This document shows, one piece after another, positions 46,845 through 57,800 of a DNA stretch of 64,000 nt (position 1 is the first letter of the stretch; each line of letters begins with the position of its first letter). Below the pieces are notes generated by a model. The model was not told the DNA's origin. It saw only the letters and a program-made list of their open reading frames with translations, and did no database searches. Position numbers and translations under genes: made by a program. The DNA is from Callosobruchus maculatus. Its lineage: Eukaryota; Arthropoda; Insecta; Coleoptera; Chrysomelidae. The stretch lies in the NCBI GenBank assembly GCA_951848785.1, contig CATOUR010000014.1:28451001-28515000 (forward strand), written 5' to 3'.

Positions 46845-47073
46845 GGTTGAAGTGTTATGTTTGTGTTAATAGTATTTTCTTGCCTTCCTGGCCAAAACAT
46901 TCTAATGAATTTTTTATCAGACAACTCATATGGGTCTTCTTTATGTAGTACATCCACACCAACATTCAGTCGTTCTTCAGCATCGACAATGTCTTCATTT
47001 ATTTGGTCCCCAATTTTTGCATTTGCCATGTCCAGGTTTAAAAATGAGAAAATACAAATACCTTCAACGTTCA
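46845..47073 (-). pseudogene. Possible HARBI1-like (PIF/Harbinger) N-terminal fragment
   Basis: The minus-strand frame reads DAEERLNVGVDVLHKEDPYE then LSDKKFIRMFWPGRQENT. The ..DP(Y/F)E.LSD..FI..F.L.K pattern resembles the N-terminus of Harbinger nucleases, but the match ends after FIRMF and nothing further of the enzyme is visible. Low certainty; it could be chance. Confidence 0.25.
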
Positions 47074-47439
47074 ACTATTTGCGACTTTGCGAGGCTAATC
47101 CATTACAAAACATCACTTGGAATTGGAAATAACAGACCAATAGACCATGTCATTTTACTAAAGACAAGTCGAAGGGAGCCAATCATATCCCTTCCCATTT
47201 CGTTCTATTGCAAATTGTGAGAGATGTATTACTGACTCCCTGAGGACCACTGTTCACCTGTCATTCATTTCAAAAATACCGTTTTACTTAACACCCCAGC
47301 GGACAGGCCTACTTTCTCTTAGTTGTTCTACTCCCCGCATTTCAAGAATAAGGGTCCAGATGGATGTCGATTGAGCGCCAGAAGCGCTGGGACAGAGTGA
47401 TGGATAAGGTTCAGTCTAAGGGGACGCTATAGGGACCCT

Positions 47440-47729
47440 CATGTTCTAATGCCGCGGACACTCTCAGATTGCGCAGGGAAGAACTACGAAAGGTGATTGG
47501 ATTTATAACTGGCCATTGGACATTCTGTGCTCACCTGCAAAAGCTGTGGATTGATGTGGCAAACCTATTATGCAGGAAGTGCGGTGAGGCAGAGGATACA
47601 GCTAAGCACATTATCTTTGATTATCCTGCCCTCAGTGCAAGCAGAAATTCCTATCTGAATGTAGGCCAGGAGGGAAGACAGGAGAGCATAGTCCAATGCA
47701 TCTCAAAGTTCGCAAAGAACTTAGAATGA
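47440..47729 (+). pseudogene. Retroelement C-terminal zinc-finger remnant
   Basis: The frame reads LRREELRKVIGFITGHWTFC, AHLQKLWID, CRKCGEAEDTAKHIIFDYPA, then IVQCISKFAKNLE and a stop. This is the terminal region after RNase H in I/R1/LOA-type non-LTR polyproteins: an R..LR...G.ITGH..L..HL motif, then C-x2-C-x8-H with the final Cys replaced (usually H-x4-C, here HIIFDY). It is probably the tail of the element whose RNase H lies at 45842, with roughly 1.3 kb of other sequence between. Confidence 0.65.
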
Positions 47730-48230
47730 GACTTTGTTTGATCCCTTTGATTGGGGTTGTACAATAAACCTTAAGACTGAGCGGCCAATATTAGCCCAAC
47801 TGAACTCTAGCCCACGTACTACCAAAACAAGGACAACAAAGCAATAGCTATAGATATCGAGGACATTGTTTAATAAGCATCATGCGTTATACGGGTGGAG
47901 AATAATTCAATATAATCAATGTGGGGTATACAAAAATGTTCAAATACATATCAAGGGGTACCGACTCAGATGCGGTTAACAGAAAACTCTTATGGGCTAC
48001 AATTTTTTCAGCTTTATTCTGGTGTATTCTACTACAGCAGGGTAAAAAGAGTCTGGTTTTTTATCGACAGGTAATTACTCTGCTTACGGTTTGCCTGAAT
48101 TACCATATTGTGCATGGTACAAGGAGCGTCCGCGTCCCCATTGACTGAAATTATACAGCAAAGTCAGAACAAATTCATTAAGAATTAATTATAATCTCAT
48201 TATACAGTTTCGCACCTTATTTGTTCTTAT
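47730..48230. other. Intergenic, upstream of gene 5
   Basis: Nothing recognised until the conserved motif at 48233. Confidence 0.35.
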
Positions 48231-48232
48231 GC

Positions 48233-48249
48233 TTTTGACCACTAAAACG
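48233..48249 (+). promoter_or_regulatory. Conserved upstream motif of gene 5
   Basis: TTTTGACCACTAAAACG, about 152 bp before the predicted transcription start, while most surrounding sequence differs from genes 3 and 4. Confidence 0.5.
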
Positions 48250-48353
48250 ACCACTTCATACTAAAAATGCATAATTGTAACAATGTTTTATGAATTTGAA
48301 ATTCAAATACACGCACAGATTGAATCAATTGGTGAACGTATCATAGGTTTTCA

Positions 48354-48387
48354 TATATAAATCAAACCGAGAAAACATCAAATCAGT
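48354..48387 (+). promoter_or_regulatory. Core promoter of gene 5
   Basis: TATATAAA at 48354-48361 and TCAGT at 48383-48387, A at 48385, 31 bp apart. ATG at 48438. Confidence 0.78.
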
Positions 48388-48437
48388 GCAATCTAGATCT
48401 GTACTCCAACAGTACCTGATAACATAGCAAGAACAAA

Positions 48438-50806
48438 ATGATTCCACAAGTAAGACATTCTTGATCGCATTACTACTTTTTAGCATAATTAAAATATATT
48501 ATTGAGAGGCTGGTAGTGACACGAGGCTTATGTGTTATTTTTATAATTTTCACATTCATATTGCTTGCCTCGTTCTCAGTTTGGTCTATTTTTATGTTTC
48601 TATTCATGACCATTTTCCTCAGAATCATATTGATAAATTATCTGTATCACTATCACTTGTGTCTTTTATGGCTGGATAGTGGATATACTCATTTGCATAT
48701 TCGAGAACCAATAGATTTTAACTCAGTACCAGCATAAGTAGGGAAACTCCACTAACTAATGCAGGACTCTAGACTGAAGGACTGAATACCGTAGAAAGAG
48801 TTATAATTAATCAAGCCTCAGGTCTGCAGTATAAAAGGGACCAGGTTGCTCAAATGGTTCCTAGAGGAGAGACGGTTGATAGTGACACGAGGCTTGTTAT
48901 TTTTATAATTTTCACATTCATATTGCTTGCCTCGTTCTCAGTTTGGTCTTTTTTTATGTTCCCATTCAGGACCATTTTCCTCAGAATCATATTGATAAAT
49001 TATCTGTATCACTATCACTTGTGTCTTTTATGGCTGGATATACCCATTTGCATATTCGAGAACCAATAGGCTTTAACTCAGTACCAGCATAAGTAGGGAA
49101 ACTCCACTAACTAATGCAGGACTCTAGACTAAGGGACTGAATACCGTAGAAAGAGTTATAATTAATCAAGCCTTAAGGCTGCAGTATAAATGAGGCCAGG
49201 TTGGTCAAATGGCTCCTAGAGGAAAAAGCTTGTTTGTTACTTGGGGGTGAAGTAGCTATTCGCAAAAATATCCAGTCATAATACCTTCTTACAATACTTC
49301 CTTTTCAGGTACTTCTTGTAGCTAGTCTAATGGCGCTGGCCAACGCTGGTCATCTTCTTGGATACCATGGATGGGGTGGTTTGGGAGGACTTGGAGGAGG
49401 TTTCGGCGAGGGACTAGGAGGAGGAGTTGGAGGAGGCGTTGGAGGTGGAGACGGTGGTATTGGCTATGGCCATGGACACGTTGTTGACTTTTATGTAAGT
49501 AGTGTCACAGTTTACTGTATAGAAAACTATACTATTACAGATGGTTCCAAGATCATGCAATCTTTGGCACTGTGCAATTATTTATTGAGGCATGGTGCGA
49601 TCTAGATGAAATAGATGTCTACTGCTAGTGGGCTGTCCCAGGATAATCGATCGTTATATTGTAACTATTTCTCGCCCTATATAGGATGAGATAGTCAACT
49701 AGTCGATTGACATCTGGAAGGATATAGTAACATTAGCAGTTTTGCTTTTCACACAAAGTTGGAATTGCCGCATATCTGATCACCTTTGCAGGTCCTTCTG
49801 TAGATACTGCGAGTCCTCAAACAAAATACAACCTATTGCTGCCTTGATTTTACTCTTGGTCCCAATCATTTGTTGTAGATTCACGATGGCCGAAAAAATT
49901 CGGTATCGAAAATGTAGAAAAAATTCGGAGTGATTACTTAGACCAACATTATTTATAAACCGTAAACCGTTGCTTACGCCTCCCTTCTACACCAACATGA
50001 TTTCATATTCCACCAAGTTCGATCTCTTTTCCGACAGATTAAACTTTTTTGTATGGCCGCTACACACAGCTCATATTTCATTGAAGAAACCACAACAAAA
50101 CAAAACAAAAAAATGAGGTTAGACTATCGTGAGTGAACCTCCTAGCGGTAAATATCCCCATTCTCTCTCTTTTAATAATTGACTATTTCTTTCTCTTACT
50201 TAGTGTAGCTGTTTTTTGAAACATCAATAAAGCATATTGATATACTGGGTTGCAATCAAGGTATAAAGTAAAATATCAATTTTTCGAAATAATTCTAGAA
50301 CACAAAGTAACACCTAAGGAGTGTGAATGAAGCTTTAACCCTTCTTAAAGCTTAAATAGTATAATAGTATTTTATACACGAATATAAAAGCGAACCATTG
50401 TATAATGAAATTTGACAGCTATAGGTCGCTAAGTTATAAGTTTTGTACGACATAAGACTTTTAAAAATTTCGCTCCTTAAAAAATGTTAGGTGGTAAATA
50501 TTGCTTGAGTGTAGGAGGTTAAAATAATTCTTACTATAGCGACGCTGGTATTACACTTAGGGATTTTTAAATGTTAATATATTTGCGTCCTTATTCCAGG
50601 CTCCACCTCATTATGAGTACAGATATGCTGTCCACGATCCTCACACCCATGATGTGAAAGAACAAGCTGAGGTCAGGGTAGGCGATGACACCCACAGCGA
50701 ACTGGCTTGGGGTGAGCATGACAGGCATGCTGAGGTCCACAGGGTGATCCACCATCCAGTTCCAGTGGTCATTGCCCATCATCATGGCCATGGTTGGAGA
50801 AAGTGA
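48438..50806 (+). CDS. Cuticular protein 5, Gly-rich with a shortened R&R domain
   Basis: Exons 48438-48449 (MIPQ, donor GTAAGA), 49309-49494 (62 codons, donor GTAAGT) and 50600-50806 (68 codons plus TGA), all phase 0, about 134 residues. The signal peptide is MIPQVLLVASLMALANA. The Gly-rich part reads GWGGLGGLGGGFGEGLGGGV, then GIGYGHGHVVDFY. Exon 3 starts HYEYRYAVHDPHTHDVKEQA as in gene 4, then RVGDDTHSELAWGEHDRHAE and an own tail (VVIAHHHGHGWRK). It is the same shortened R&R subfamily, more distant from genes 3/4 than they are from each other. Intron 1 carries a 366-bp tandem duplication. AATAAA is at 50908. Confidence 0.87.
48515..49246. repeat. 366-bp tandem duplication in gene 5 intron 1
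   Basis: AGTGACACGAGGCTT occurs at 48515 and 48881. The following ~340 bp are nearly identical, through GCAGTATAAA and GTCAAATGG.TCCTAGAGG. Small indels distinguish the copies. Noncoding. Confidence 0.9.
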
Positions 50807-50907
50807 TCACACAATGTGATGACATGGATTATTGTATATAATGGTGTTTAATGTCAATATCTGTATGTAGGTACTGTTCTAGTTATGTTATCAATGACTC
50901 GTATCTT

Positions 50908-50913
50908 AATAAA
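50908..50913 (+). terminator. Polyadenylation signal of gene 5
   Basis: AATAAA about 100 bp after the stop codon. Confidence 0.65.
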
Positions 50914-51191
50914 GGAGGAAATCACTTATGTACTGTTTGTTATCTTTTCTCAAAAGAAGTAAACTGCGGAGTTTAATCCTAGCTATAAAGAATAATTATG
51001 GTATATTGAAGACCATCTATAAAGAATAAGTATGGTAGTTTGCTGATCATCTAGAGTTTCAGATTAAAAGATCACATTTACACCAGGTTCATTCTATGAT
51101 TTAAAATATTTTGACAGTTCAAGATAAAACGTCAAGGTCAGTGGAAGTCAACTGAAGTCAACGTCTATCCCAATGCCTATGTGCATACAGT

Positions 51192-52283
51192 ATGAATAGG
51201 AAGAAAAGAAATAAAAATTCTCAAAACACAGATGAAGCTTCACCGATTATAACAAAAGATCAAAATGGGTATGAAAATAAAATAAAATTATTAACAGAAG
51301 AAAATAAATACCTAAAGGAAATATTAACAGAAAAAGATAATCTTATATGCCAAATTACTAGTGAAAATAAACGTCTACAGGAACAATATGAATTGATTAC
51401 ATCTAATATTGCACCAAAAGAATCTATAGTAGACACCTTAGATTCAGTCGTCAAAAGACTTGATCACTTGGAGGAAAAAGGTTGCAACAGGTTATCGTAT
51501 GCAGAAATCACGAAAAATAATACTGAGAAGAAAGAAAGAAAACTGAAAAAGATCATTGTAAAGCCTGACGTAATCCAACCGTGTCATGAAACTAGAAATG
51601 ATTTAACTAAACACATAAATTTACAAAATCTGAAGCTACGAGTAGAAAATGTTCGCAATATGAAAAACGGTTGCGTAGAAGTACATATACAAGAAAACGA
51701 TTGCTGCAAAATGAAAGAAGAAATGGGTCAGAAATTACCAAAAAAATACAAAATTACGGAACCGAAGACGTTCAAGCCAAAAATTCAAATTTCGGGTTTT
51801 AAATCTGATGAGACGCCTACTGTGGAACAAATAGAAGAAACCATACTTTAACAAAATCCTTTTTGACAAGAAAATGAAATTAAAGTCACCTACATTAGAT
51901 ATATAACAAAGAAAAAAATGTATATAATTTATGCTGAAATATCAGGTAAGGGTTTCAGGAATATTTTTGAAAATTATAGTAGTAAACTATTGGTTGATTT
52001 CCAAGTTTTAAACGTTTACGAAAATAATAAAGTACTGCAATGTCAGAAATGTCAACGATTCAATCATACAGAAAAACACTGTCTAAATCCACATGTTTGT
52101 GCGATATGTGGTCAAAATCATGAAAGTAAATCATGTAAACAAAATTTAGTGAAATGTTGTAATTGTACATATTATAATGAGACCCTTAATAGGAATTACG
52201 ATGTTACCCACACGTCCGACGATCAGAAATGTCCTACTTACAAATATTTTCAAACTCAGTACCTTTCGAACATTGAATTTTGA
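51192..52283 (+). pseudogene. ORF1 (gag-like nucleic-acid-binding protein) of retrotransposon 1, frameshifted
   Basis: The first part, 51192-51851, starts MNRKKRNKNSQN, has a predicted coiled coil (KIKLLTEENKYLKEILTEKD near residues 30-70) and runs to SGFKSDETPTVEQIEETIL. A frame break near 51850 separates it from 51918-52283, which has CQKCQRFNHTEKHC and CAICGQNHESKSC zinc knuckles, then a third CCNC with a widened spacer ending DDQKCPTYK. These are CCHC knuckles as in ORF1 of Jockey/I-type elements. It would coat element RNA. The break makes this copy nonfunctional. Confidence 0.8.
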
Positions 52284-52339
52284 ACTATATTTGATTGAAC
52301 GAAAATAAAAGTAGACAATAATTATACATAAAGTATTAA

Positions 52340-54234
52340 ATGGATAGTTATATTAGAGATTTTAAAATTGAAACATTTAATACTCATACTGCTCAAGACA
52401 CACATGAACTCAATAACCTACTAAATAGTACAAAAAGTAAGAATAGTTTGCATATGTTTCATATGAACATTAGGAGTTTAAACAAAAATTTAGATGAACT
52501 TAAATTACTACTAAGTGAACTTAATTTTAGTTTAGATTTTATAATTCTATCTGAAACCTGGAAGCTAGATGATATATCGTTGTATAAGCTTGATGGATAC
52601 ACATTAGTGTACAACAATGGCGATGTGAATCAAAATGATGGAGTGGTAGTGTATATAAGAGAAAATACTTTACATAGTTATAATACATTTATTATTGGGA
52701 ATATCAAAATCGTTCAGATATACTTCACTATGTGTAATAAAAGAATTTTGATTACGTGCATATATAGATCACCACAAACACTCGTAAATGAATTTGTTGA
52801 AAATCTCAATCACTATCTTGCAACATGCATCTCTGCAGATATGCATGTTATAATGGGTGATATAAATATCAATATTCTTGGAGAAGAAAGCAACATTCAG
52901 GACTATCTTAATATTTTAAGCATTCATGGCTTCACATCTGCAATAAACAGCTACACTCGAATAACTGATAGTACAAAATCGTGTATTGATCACATATTTA
53001 TTAATAACAAAATTAAAGATGTGAGAATAATTCCCGTTATCGTTGAAACATCAATTACAGATCATTTTTCTCAAGTACTACAGATACTACTTCCAGGAAC
53101 AAATAATCCACTTAATAGTGAAATGTTTCGATACAAAGAATACTTAAATAAAAATAAACTTTTAAATGAACTAAAAAATGAATCGTGGAATGAGGTGTAT
53201 TTCGCTAGTGTAATTGAAAAATCAACAGAAACATTCATTACAACTCTGACAACACACATTAAAAATTGTACAACAAAAGTGAGAATAAAAAAGAACAAAC
53301 AGAAAAGAAAAGAATGGATCACTGCTGCTTTAATAAATTCCGTGAATGAAAAAGATAGGCTTTACAAAATAAAGATAAATGATCCGTCAGTAGAAAATAA
53401 AGAAAAATATAAAAAATATCATAATAAGCTTACAAATTTAATCAGAGCTAGAAAATTGTCATATTATCAAGATAAAATCATGAACCATACCAACGATACA
53501 CAAAAGCTATGGAAATGTGTGAATAACGTTATAGGTGTAAATAACTCTGGCAAAGACATTGGTAAAATTATGTCTCAAAGTGGAGACATGTTGAACACTA
53601 ACTTAAATATTAGTAATGAATTTAACCGATACTTTTGCTCTATTGGTAAACATCTAGCAGAAAAAATTAAATCAAGTATCCGATACCTAGACACACAAAC
53701 AATCAGACTCTCAAACTCCATTGTAGTACAAGAAATCACTGAACAAGAAGTAATTAATTCAATAATGCTGCTGAAAAATGGCAAAACACCTGGAATAGAC
53801 GATTTAACTGCTGAAACACTCAAAATCATAGCACATCTGATTTCGGAGCCATTCACTAGAATAATTAATTGTTGTCTGGAAAAGGGTACTTTCCCATCTA
53901 TACTCAAAATTGCGACTGTGATGCCTGTACATAAAACGGGTGATGAATATGATTTATCCAATTATAGACCTATCTCACTTATCTCCTGTTTGGCAAAGGT
54001 TTTTGAAAATATAATAAAGAACAAATTGACAGAATTTTTAGAGAAATATAACATATTTTCTGATAAACAGTTCGGTTTCAAAAAAAATAAATCTACTGAA
54101 GATGCGGTGACATATGTAATAGGAGAACTATGCAAAAATGTAGACAGAGATATTCCAACATTATGTGTATTTGTTGACCTAGCAAAAGCATTTGACACAG
54201 TTGATCATATGATACTCATGAAAACTTTACAAAA
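52340..54234 (+). pseudogene. ORF2 5' part of retrotransposon 1: endonuclease and start of reverse transcriptase
   Basis: The endonuclease spans about residues 30-250: MNIRSLNKNLDEL, ILSETWKLDD, ITCIYRSPQ, IMGDININIL, IDHIFIN, and TDHFSQ in place of the usual SDH. Reverse transcriptase begins with NGKTPGIDDLTAETLK, then NYRPISLISCLAKVFENI, KQFGFKKNKSTEDAV and VFVDLAKAFDTVDH, stopping at KTLQK. The open frame runs on past 54234 into the inserted element as far as 54745, producing an accidental in-frame chimera of 801 codons. The downstream half is at 58906-59956. Confidence 0.85.
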
Positions 54235-54235
54235 G

Positions 54236-54745
54236 GAGGTCCAGGATCTTCGATCTAATACTACTAGTCAAACTGTATGCGATCCAGTACAATTTGAAGA
54301 GATAGTGGAAGAGGTGAATCAGAGAAACAGGAGGAAACGCAATTTAATAATATTTGGAGTTGACGAACAAAACCAGCACGAGCAGAACCAGGCCAAACTT
54401 AGTCGTGAGAAATCTTCAATTAGCAATTTAGTACAGCTGTTAGATTCTGAAGTTGTAGTTCCTGATCTGAAACCTGTAAGGCTCGGACCCTTTACTCAAG
54501 GCAAGAATCGACCGATAAAAGTAGTTCTCAGCTCCGAAGATGATGTTCATCGTCTCATTAGAAAAGCTAAAACTCTCAAAACCCATAAAGATTATAAGAA
54601 CATCTCCATATCATTTGACCGCACCCCACGTCAGATAGAGTACTATCGAAATTTGAAGATTGAGCTTGAAAATCGTAGGAAGTCTGGTGAAGCAAATTTG
54701 CACATGAAATACGTAAAAGGCATTCCTCAGATTGTTTTAAACTGA
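54236..54745 (+). pseudogene. ORF1 C-terminal part of retrotransposon 2
   Basis: Begins EVQDLRSNTTSQ (end of a coiled-coil region), then RNRRKRNLIIFGVDEQN, PVRLGPFTQGKNRPIKVVLS and FDRTPRQIEYYRNLKIELEN, ending MKYVKGIPQIVLN. This pattern (RNLIIFGV, RPIKV.L.S..D., LT/RTP.Q..YY..LK.EL..R, KYV.G.P.I) is that of the RRM-plus-C-terminal-domain ORF1 found in many CR1-type elements. The N-terminus is missing because of 5' truncation, and the segment is read in frame with element 1's polymerase. Confidence 0.75.
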
Positions 54746-57597
54746 ACAGTCCCAACAGCTCTTCTGATTTCACGGGATACTACCAAAACGTTCGAGGGCT
54801 CAACACCAAGGTGGACAGACTTTTTTCCTTAGTTTCTGAAGGAGAGTATGATTTTTTAGTGCTCACTGAGACTAATCTTAGTGACAGTGTAAGTAGTAGT
54901 GAACTTTTTCCTGTTAGTTACGTTGTGCATCGGAAGGACCGGAAGTTTAACATAGTGGATCGGTTAAGTGGTGGTGGAGTACTTATTGCGGTAAACAGCC
55001 AACTAAACTCTAAACAAATAAGTTGCTCTTATGTTGATGATAACTTTCCTCTTATTGACTTTCTTGTTATTAAGTGTACATTCTCTTATAAATTACTATA
55101 TATAGTTGGAGTCTATATACCACCAGATATTGACTTGAACTCATTTGAGCTTTTCTTTGACTCGTTGGATCAATATGAGTTTATGCATGGAAATGACGTG
55201 ATTTTTGTGGGCGACTTTAACATTCCAGGTTTTGTCGAGCAAAGCATTGATGACCGTAAGGTACAAATACTTGGAAGTTTTTTGGAAATCCACCAGTTAC
55301 AACAATTTAATGATGTCAAAAATCACATGAATAGGTTGCTTGACTTAGTTATATCTAGCACTGGAGACCTGAGTGTTTCGCATGACTCTGAGCCTCTTGT
55401 GGAGGAAGATCCTTATCATCCCGCATTAACTCTGACTTTGAACATTTCTAAATCGCAGCCTAAGTTCAAATATAATTCGGAATTGTACACGTTCAACTTT
55501 AAGCGCGCTGATTTTCCAAGTCTTTATGAATCTCTTTTGAATGTAGATTGGTCGTTTTTGCGCAATATAACAAATGTTGATGACTCTGTTGATGCACTTT
55601 ATGATTTACTTAACTCCACTTTCATACAACATGTTCCAATAATGAAACAGCATAAAAGATCCTTTCCAAAATGGTACACCCATGAAATTATAAAGAATAT
55701 AAAGGCCAAGGCTAGGTGTCACAGTAATTACAAAAGAACCAAACGACCTGTTTTTCTGGAGAAATATAACAGGTTAAGGTCACTCATAAAATCACAAATT
55801 TCTGATGCTTACAAAAAGTACGTAGATGATGTACAGTGTTCTATACAGGGTGATGCTAAATACTTTTGGACATTTATAAGGAATAAAAGAGGCTCGCCTG
55901 GAATTCCTTGTAATATGTTTCTACAAAACGTTCATTCTGACGACCCACAAACGATTGTAAATTTGTTTGGTGTCTTTTTCGAGAGCGTTTTCGTAAACTC
56001 TTCTACGGATCTTGCCACCAATATCAACAATAATTTGTTAAATATTACCTTACCAAAAATAGCTGAAGATGATGTATATAACTGTATGAAAAAATTGAAA
56101 AACAAATTAACAGCGGGTCCAGATGGCATCCCATCATTCCTGGTAAATGATTGTGCACGAATTTTAGCTAGACCTTTAACAATTATCTTTAACCTTGCAC
56201 TTAGATCTTTAACGTTTCCATCGACCTGGAAAAGAGCAAAAATTTGTCCCATTCACAAGAGTGGCAATGTCAGTGACATTGAGAACTACAGGCCCATAGC
56301 TATCTTGTCAAATTTTTCAAAGGTATTTGAGATGGTATTATATCAGCATATCTATCCTCACGTTTACAATCAAATTTCTCCTTCCCAACATGGCTTTGTC
56401 AAAAACAGATCTACCATTACCAATTTAGTTACATTCACACAATTTATTACAGATGTATTGGACAGTCACGGTCAGGTAGATGTTATTTTTACAGATTTGT
56501 CCAAGGCATTTGACAAGATAGATCAAAGTATTTTGCTAAGCAAGTTAGCTGACTTCGGTTTCGATGACTTAATGACTAATTTCCTACGATCCTACTTAGA
56601 AAACAGAACTCAATATGTCTCGTATAATGGTTTTACATCCCAAGAATATAAAGCTACCTCGGGAGTTCCGCAGGGCTCCAACCTAGGTCCTCTTCTCTTT
56701 TTAATGTTCATAAATGACCTGTCTTCCAACTTGTCATGTCAAAACTTATTATACGCAGATGACTTGAAAATATATTCATCTATAAATAATTATACGGATT
56801 GTAGTGATCTCCAAAAAAACCTTGACACTATTAATGCTTGGTGTTCAAGTAATAAATTACACTTGAATGTATCTAAGTGTAAGCATATTACATTCTCAAG
56901 GGAAAAGAAAATAATGAAGTTCCAATATAGCATCGGCGATACACAGCTCTTGGAAGTAGAACAAATTAAGGATCTAGGTGTATGGTTTGACGCAAAGTTT
57001 TCGATCAATGTTCATATTAATTTTAAAATAACAGAAGCGTCTAGGTTTTACGGATTTATAGTAAGAAACTGTAGATCATTTACTGATATAGATATATTGA
57101 AACGACTATACTTTGCATACGTGCGCTCAAGATTAGAATACGCATCTATAGTATGGAAACCATTTTATGCATATTATAAAAACTCATTAGAACGGGTTCA
57201 ACGTCGCTTTTTAAAATATTTATGTCTGAAATGTGATGGTGCGTATCCTATCAGAGGCATTTGTGAAATGTCGCTATGTGATCGATTCAACTTAAGCCTT
57301 CTTGACCTAAGACGTGTTCAGTCCTCTTTGATATTCTTATATAAGTTATTGCATAATATGATTGACAGTGCGCACTTGTTATCGATGGTGAGTTTTAATA
57401 CACCGCCTGTCAGATTGAGGTCGTATTCTTGCTTCAAATTAGATCGTTCTAATACGAATTTAGGACTGAACTCGCCAATATCGTACATGGTGATCAATTT
57501 CAATAACATATGTGACTTGTGTGACATTAATGCTGACTGTTTGTCTCTCATACTAGCCAAATCATCAGAACGCTATAATCTGGTAAATCAAGTATAA
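54742..57597 (+). CDS. ORF2 of retrotransposon 2: endonuclease-reverse transcriptase, uninterrupted
   Basis: About 951 open codons. The frame overlaps the ORF1 stop by 4 bp (CTGA at 54742-54745) and has no early ATG, so it may depend on termination-reinitiation or a non-AUG start. Endonuclease: YYQNVRGLNTKVDRLF, VLTETNLSDSV, GVYIPPDID, FVGDFNIPGF and YHPALTLTL. Reverse transcriptase: TAGPDGIPSFLVND, NYRPIAILSNFSKVFEMV, QHGFVKNRSTITNL, FTDLSKAFDKID, SGVPQGSNLGPLLF, YADD at 56752-56763, then NKLHLNVSKCKHITF and RSRLEYASIVW. All catalytic motifs look intact with no stop. This copy could still supply active protein, although its ORF1 is truncated and its 3' UTR is interrupted. Confidence 0.88.
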   Translation: MNSPNSSSDFTGYYQNVRGLNTKVDRLFSLVSEGEYDFLVLTETNLSDSVSSSELFPVSYVVHRKDRKFNIVDRLSGGGVLIAVNSQLNSKQISCSYVDDNFPLIDFLVIKCTFSYKLLYIVGVYIPPDIDLNSFELFFDSLDQYEFMHGNDVIFVGDFNIPGFVEQSIDDRKVQILGSFLEIHQLQQFNDVKNHMNRLLDLVISSTGDLSVSHDSEPLVEEDPYHPALTLTLNISKSQPKFKYNSELYTFNFKRADFPSLYESLLNVDWSFLRNITNVDDSVDALYDLLNSTFIQHVPIMKQHKRSFPKWYTHEIIKNIKAKARCHSNYKRTKRPVFLEKYNRLRSLIKSQISDAYKKYVDDVQCSIQGDAKYFWTFIRNKRGSPGIPCNMFLQNVHSDDPQTIVNLFGVFFESVFVNSSTDLATNINNNLLNITLPKIAEDDVYNCMKKLKNKLTAGPDGIPSFLVNDCARILARPLTIIFNLALRSLTFPSTWKRAKICPIHKSGNVSDIENYRPIAILSNFSKVFEMVLYQHIYPHVYNQISPSQHGFVKNRSTITNLVTFTQFITDVLDSHGQVDVIFTDLSKAFDKIDQSILLSKLADFGFDDLMTNFLRSYLENRTQYVSYNGFTSQEYKATSGVPQGSNLGPLLFLMFINDLSSNLSCQNLLYADDLKIYSSINNYTDCSDLQKNLDTINAWCSSNKLHLNVSKCKHITFSREKKIMKFQYSIGDTQLLEVEQIKDLGVWFDAKFSINVHINFKITEASRFYGFIVRNCRSFTDIDILKRLYFAYVRSRLEYASIVWKPFYAYYKNSLERVQRRFLKYLCLKCDGAYPIRGICEMSLCDRFNLSLLDLRRVQSSLIFLYKLLHNMIDSAHLLSMVSFNTPPVRLRSYSCFKLDRSNTNLGLNSPISYMVINFNNICDLCDINADCLSLILAKSSERYNLVNQV

Positions 57598-57615
57598 TTA
57601 AATTGAACTGCTTAC

Positions 57616-57667
57616 CTATAGGATTTGTATACGATGCTTTTTTTCTATTCCTATTTCTTATAATTCT

Positions 57668-57749
<82 letters not shown>

Positions 57750-57800
57750 AAATTATAAGAAATAGGAATAGAAAAAAAGCATCGTATACAAATCCTATAG
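57616..57800. repeat. Perfect 50-bp inverted repeat around a TA microsatellite
   Basis: 57616-57665 (CTATAGGATTTGTATACGAT..TTATAATT) is the exact reverse complement of 57751-57800. The 85-bp spacer is mostly (TA)n. The left arm is ordinary 3' UTR of element 2; the right arm abuts the coding start of element 3 at 57801. It can form a long stable hairpin. Confidence 0.95.
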
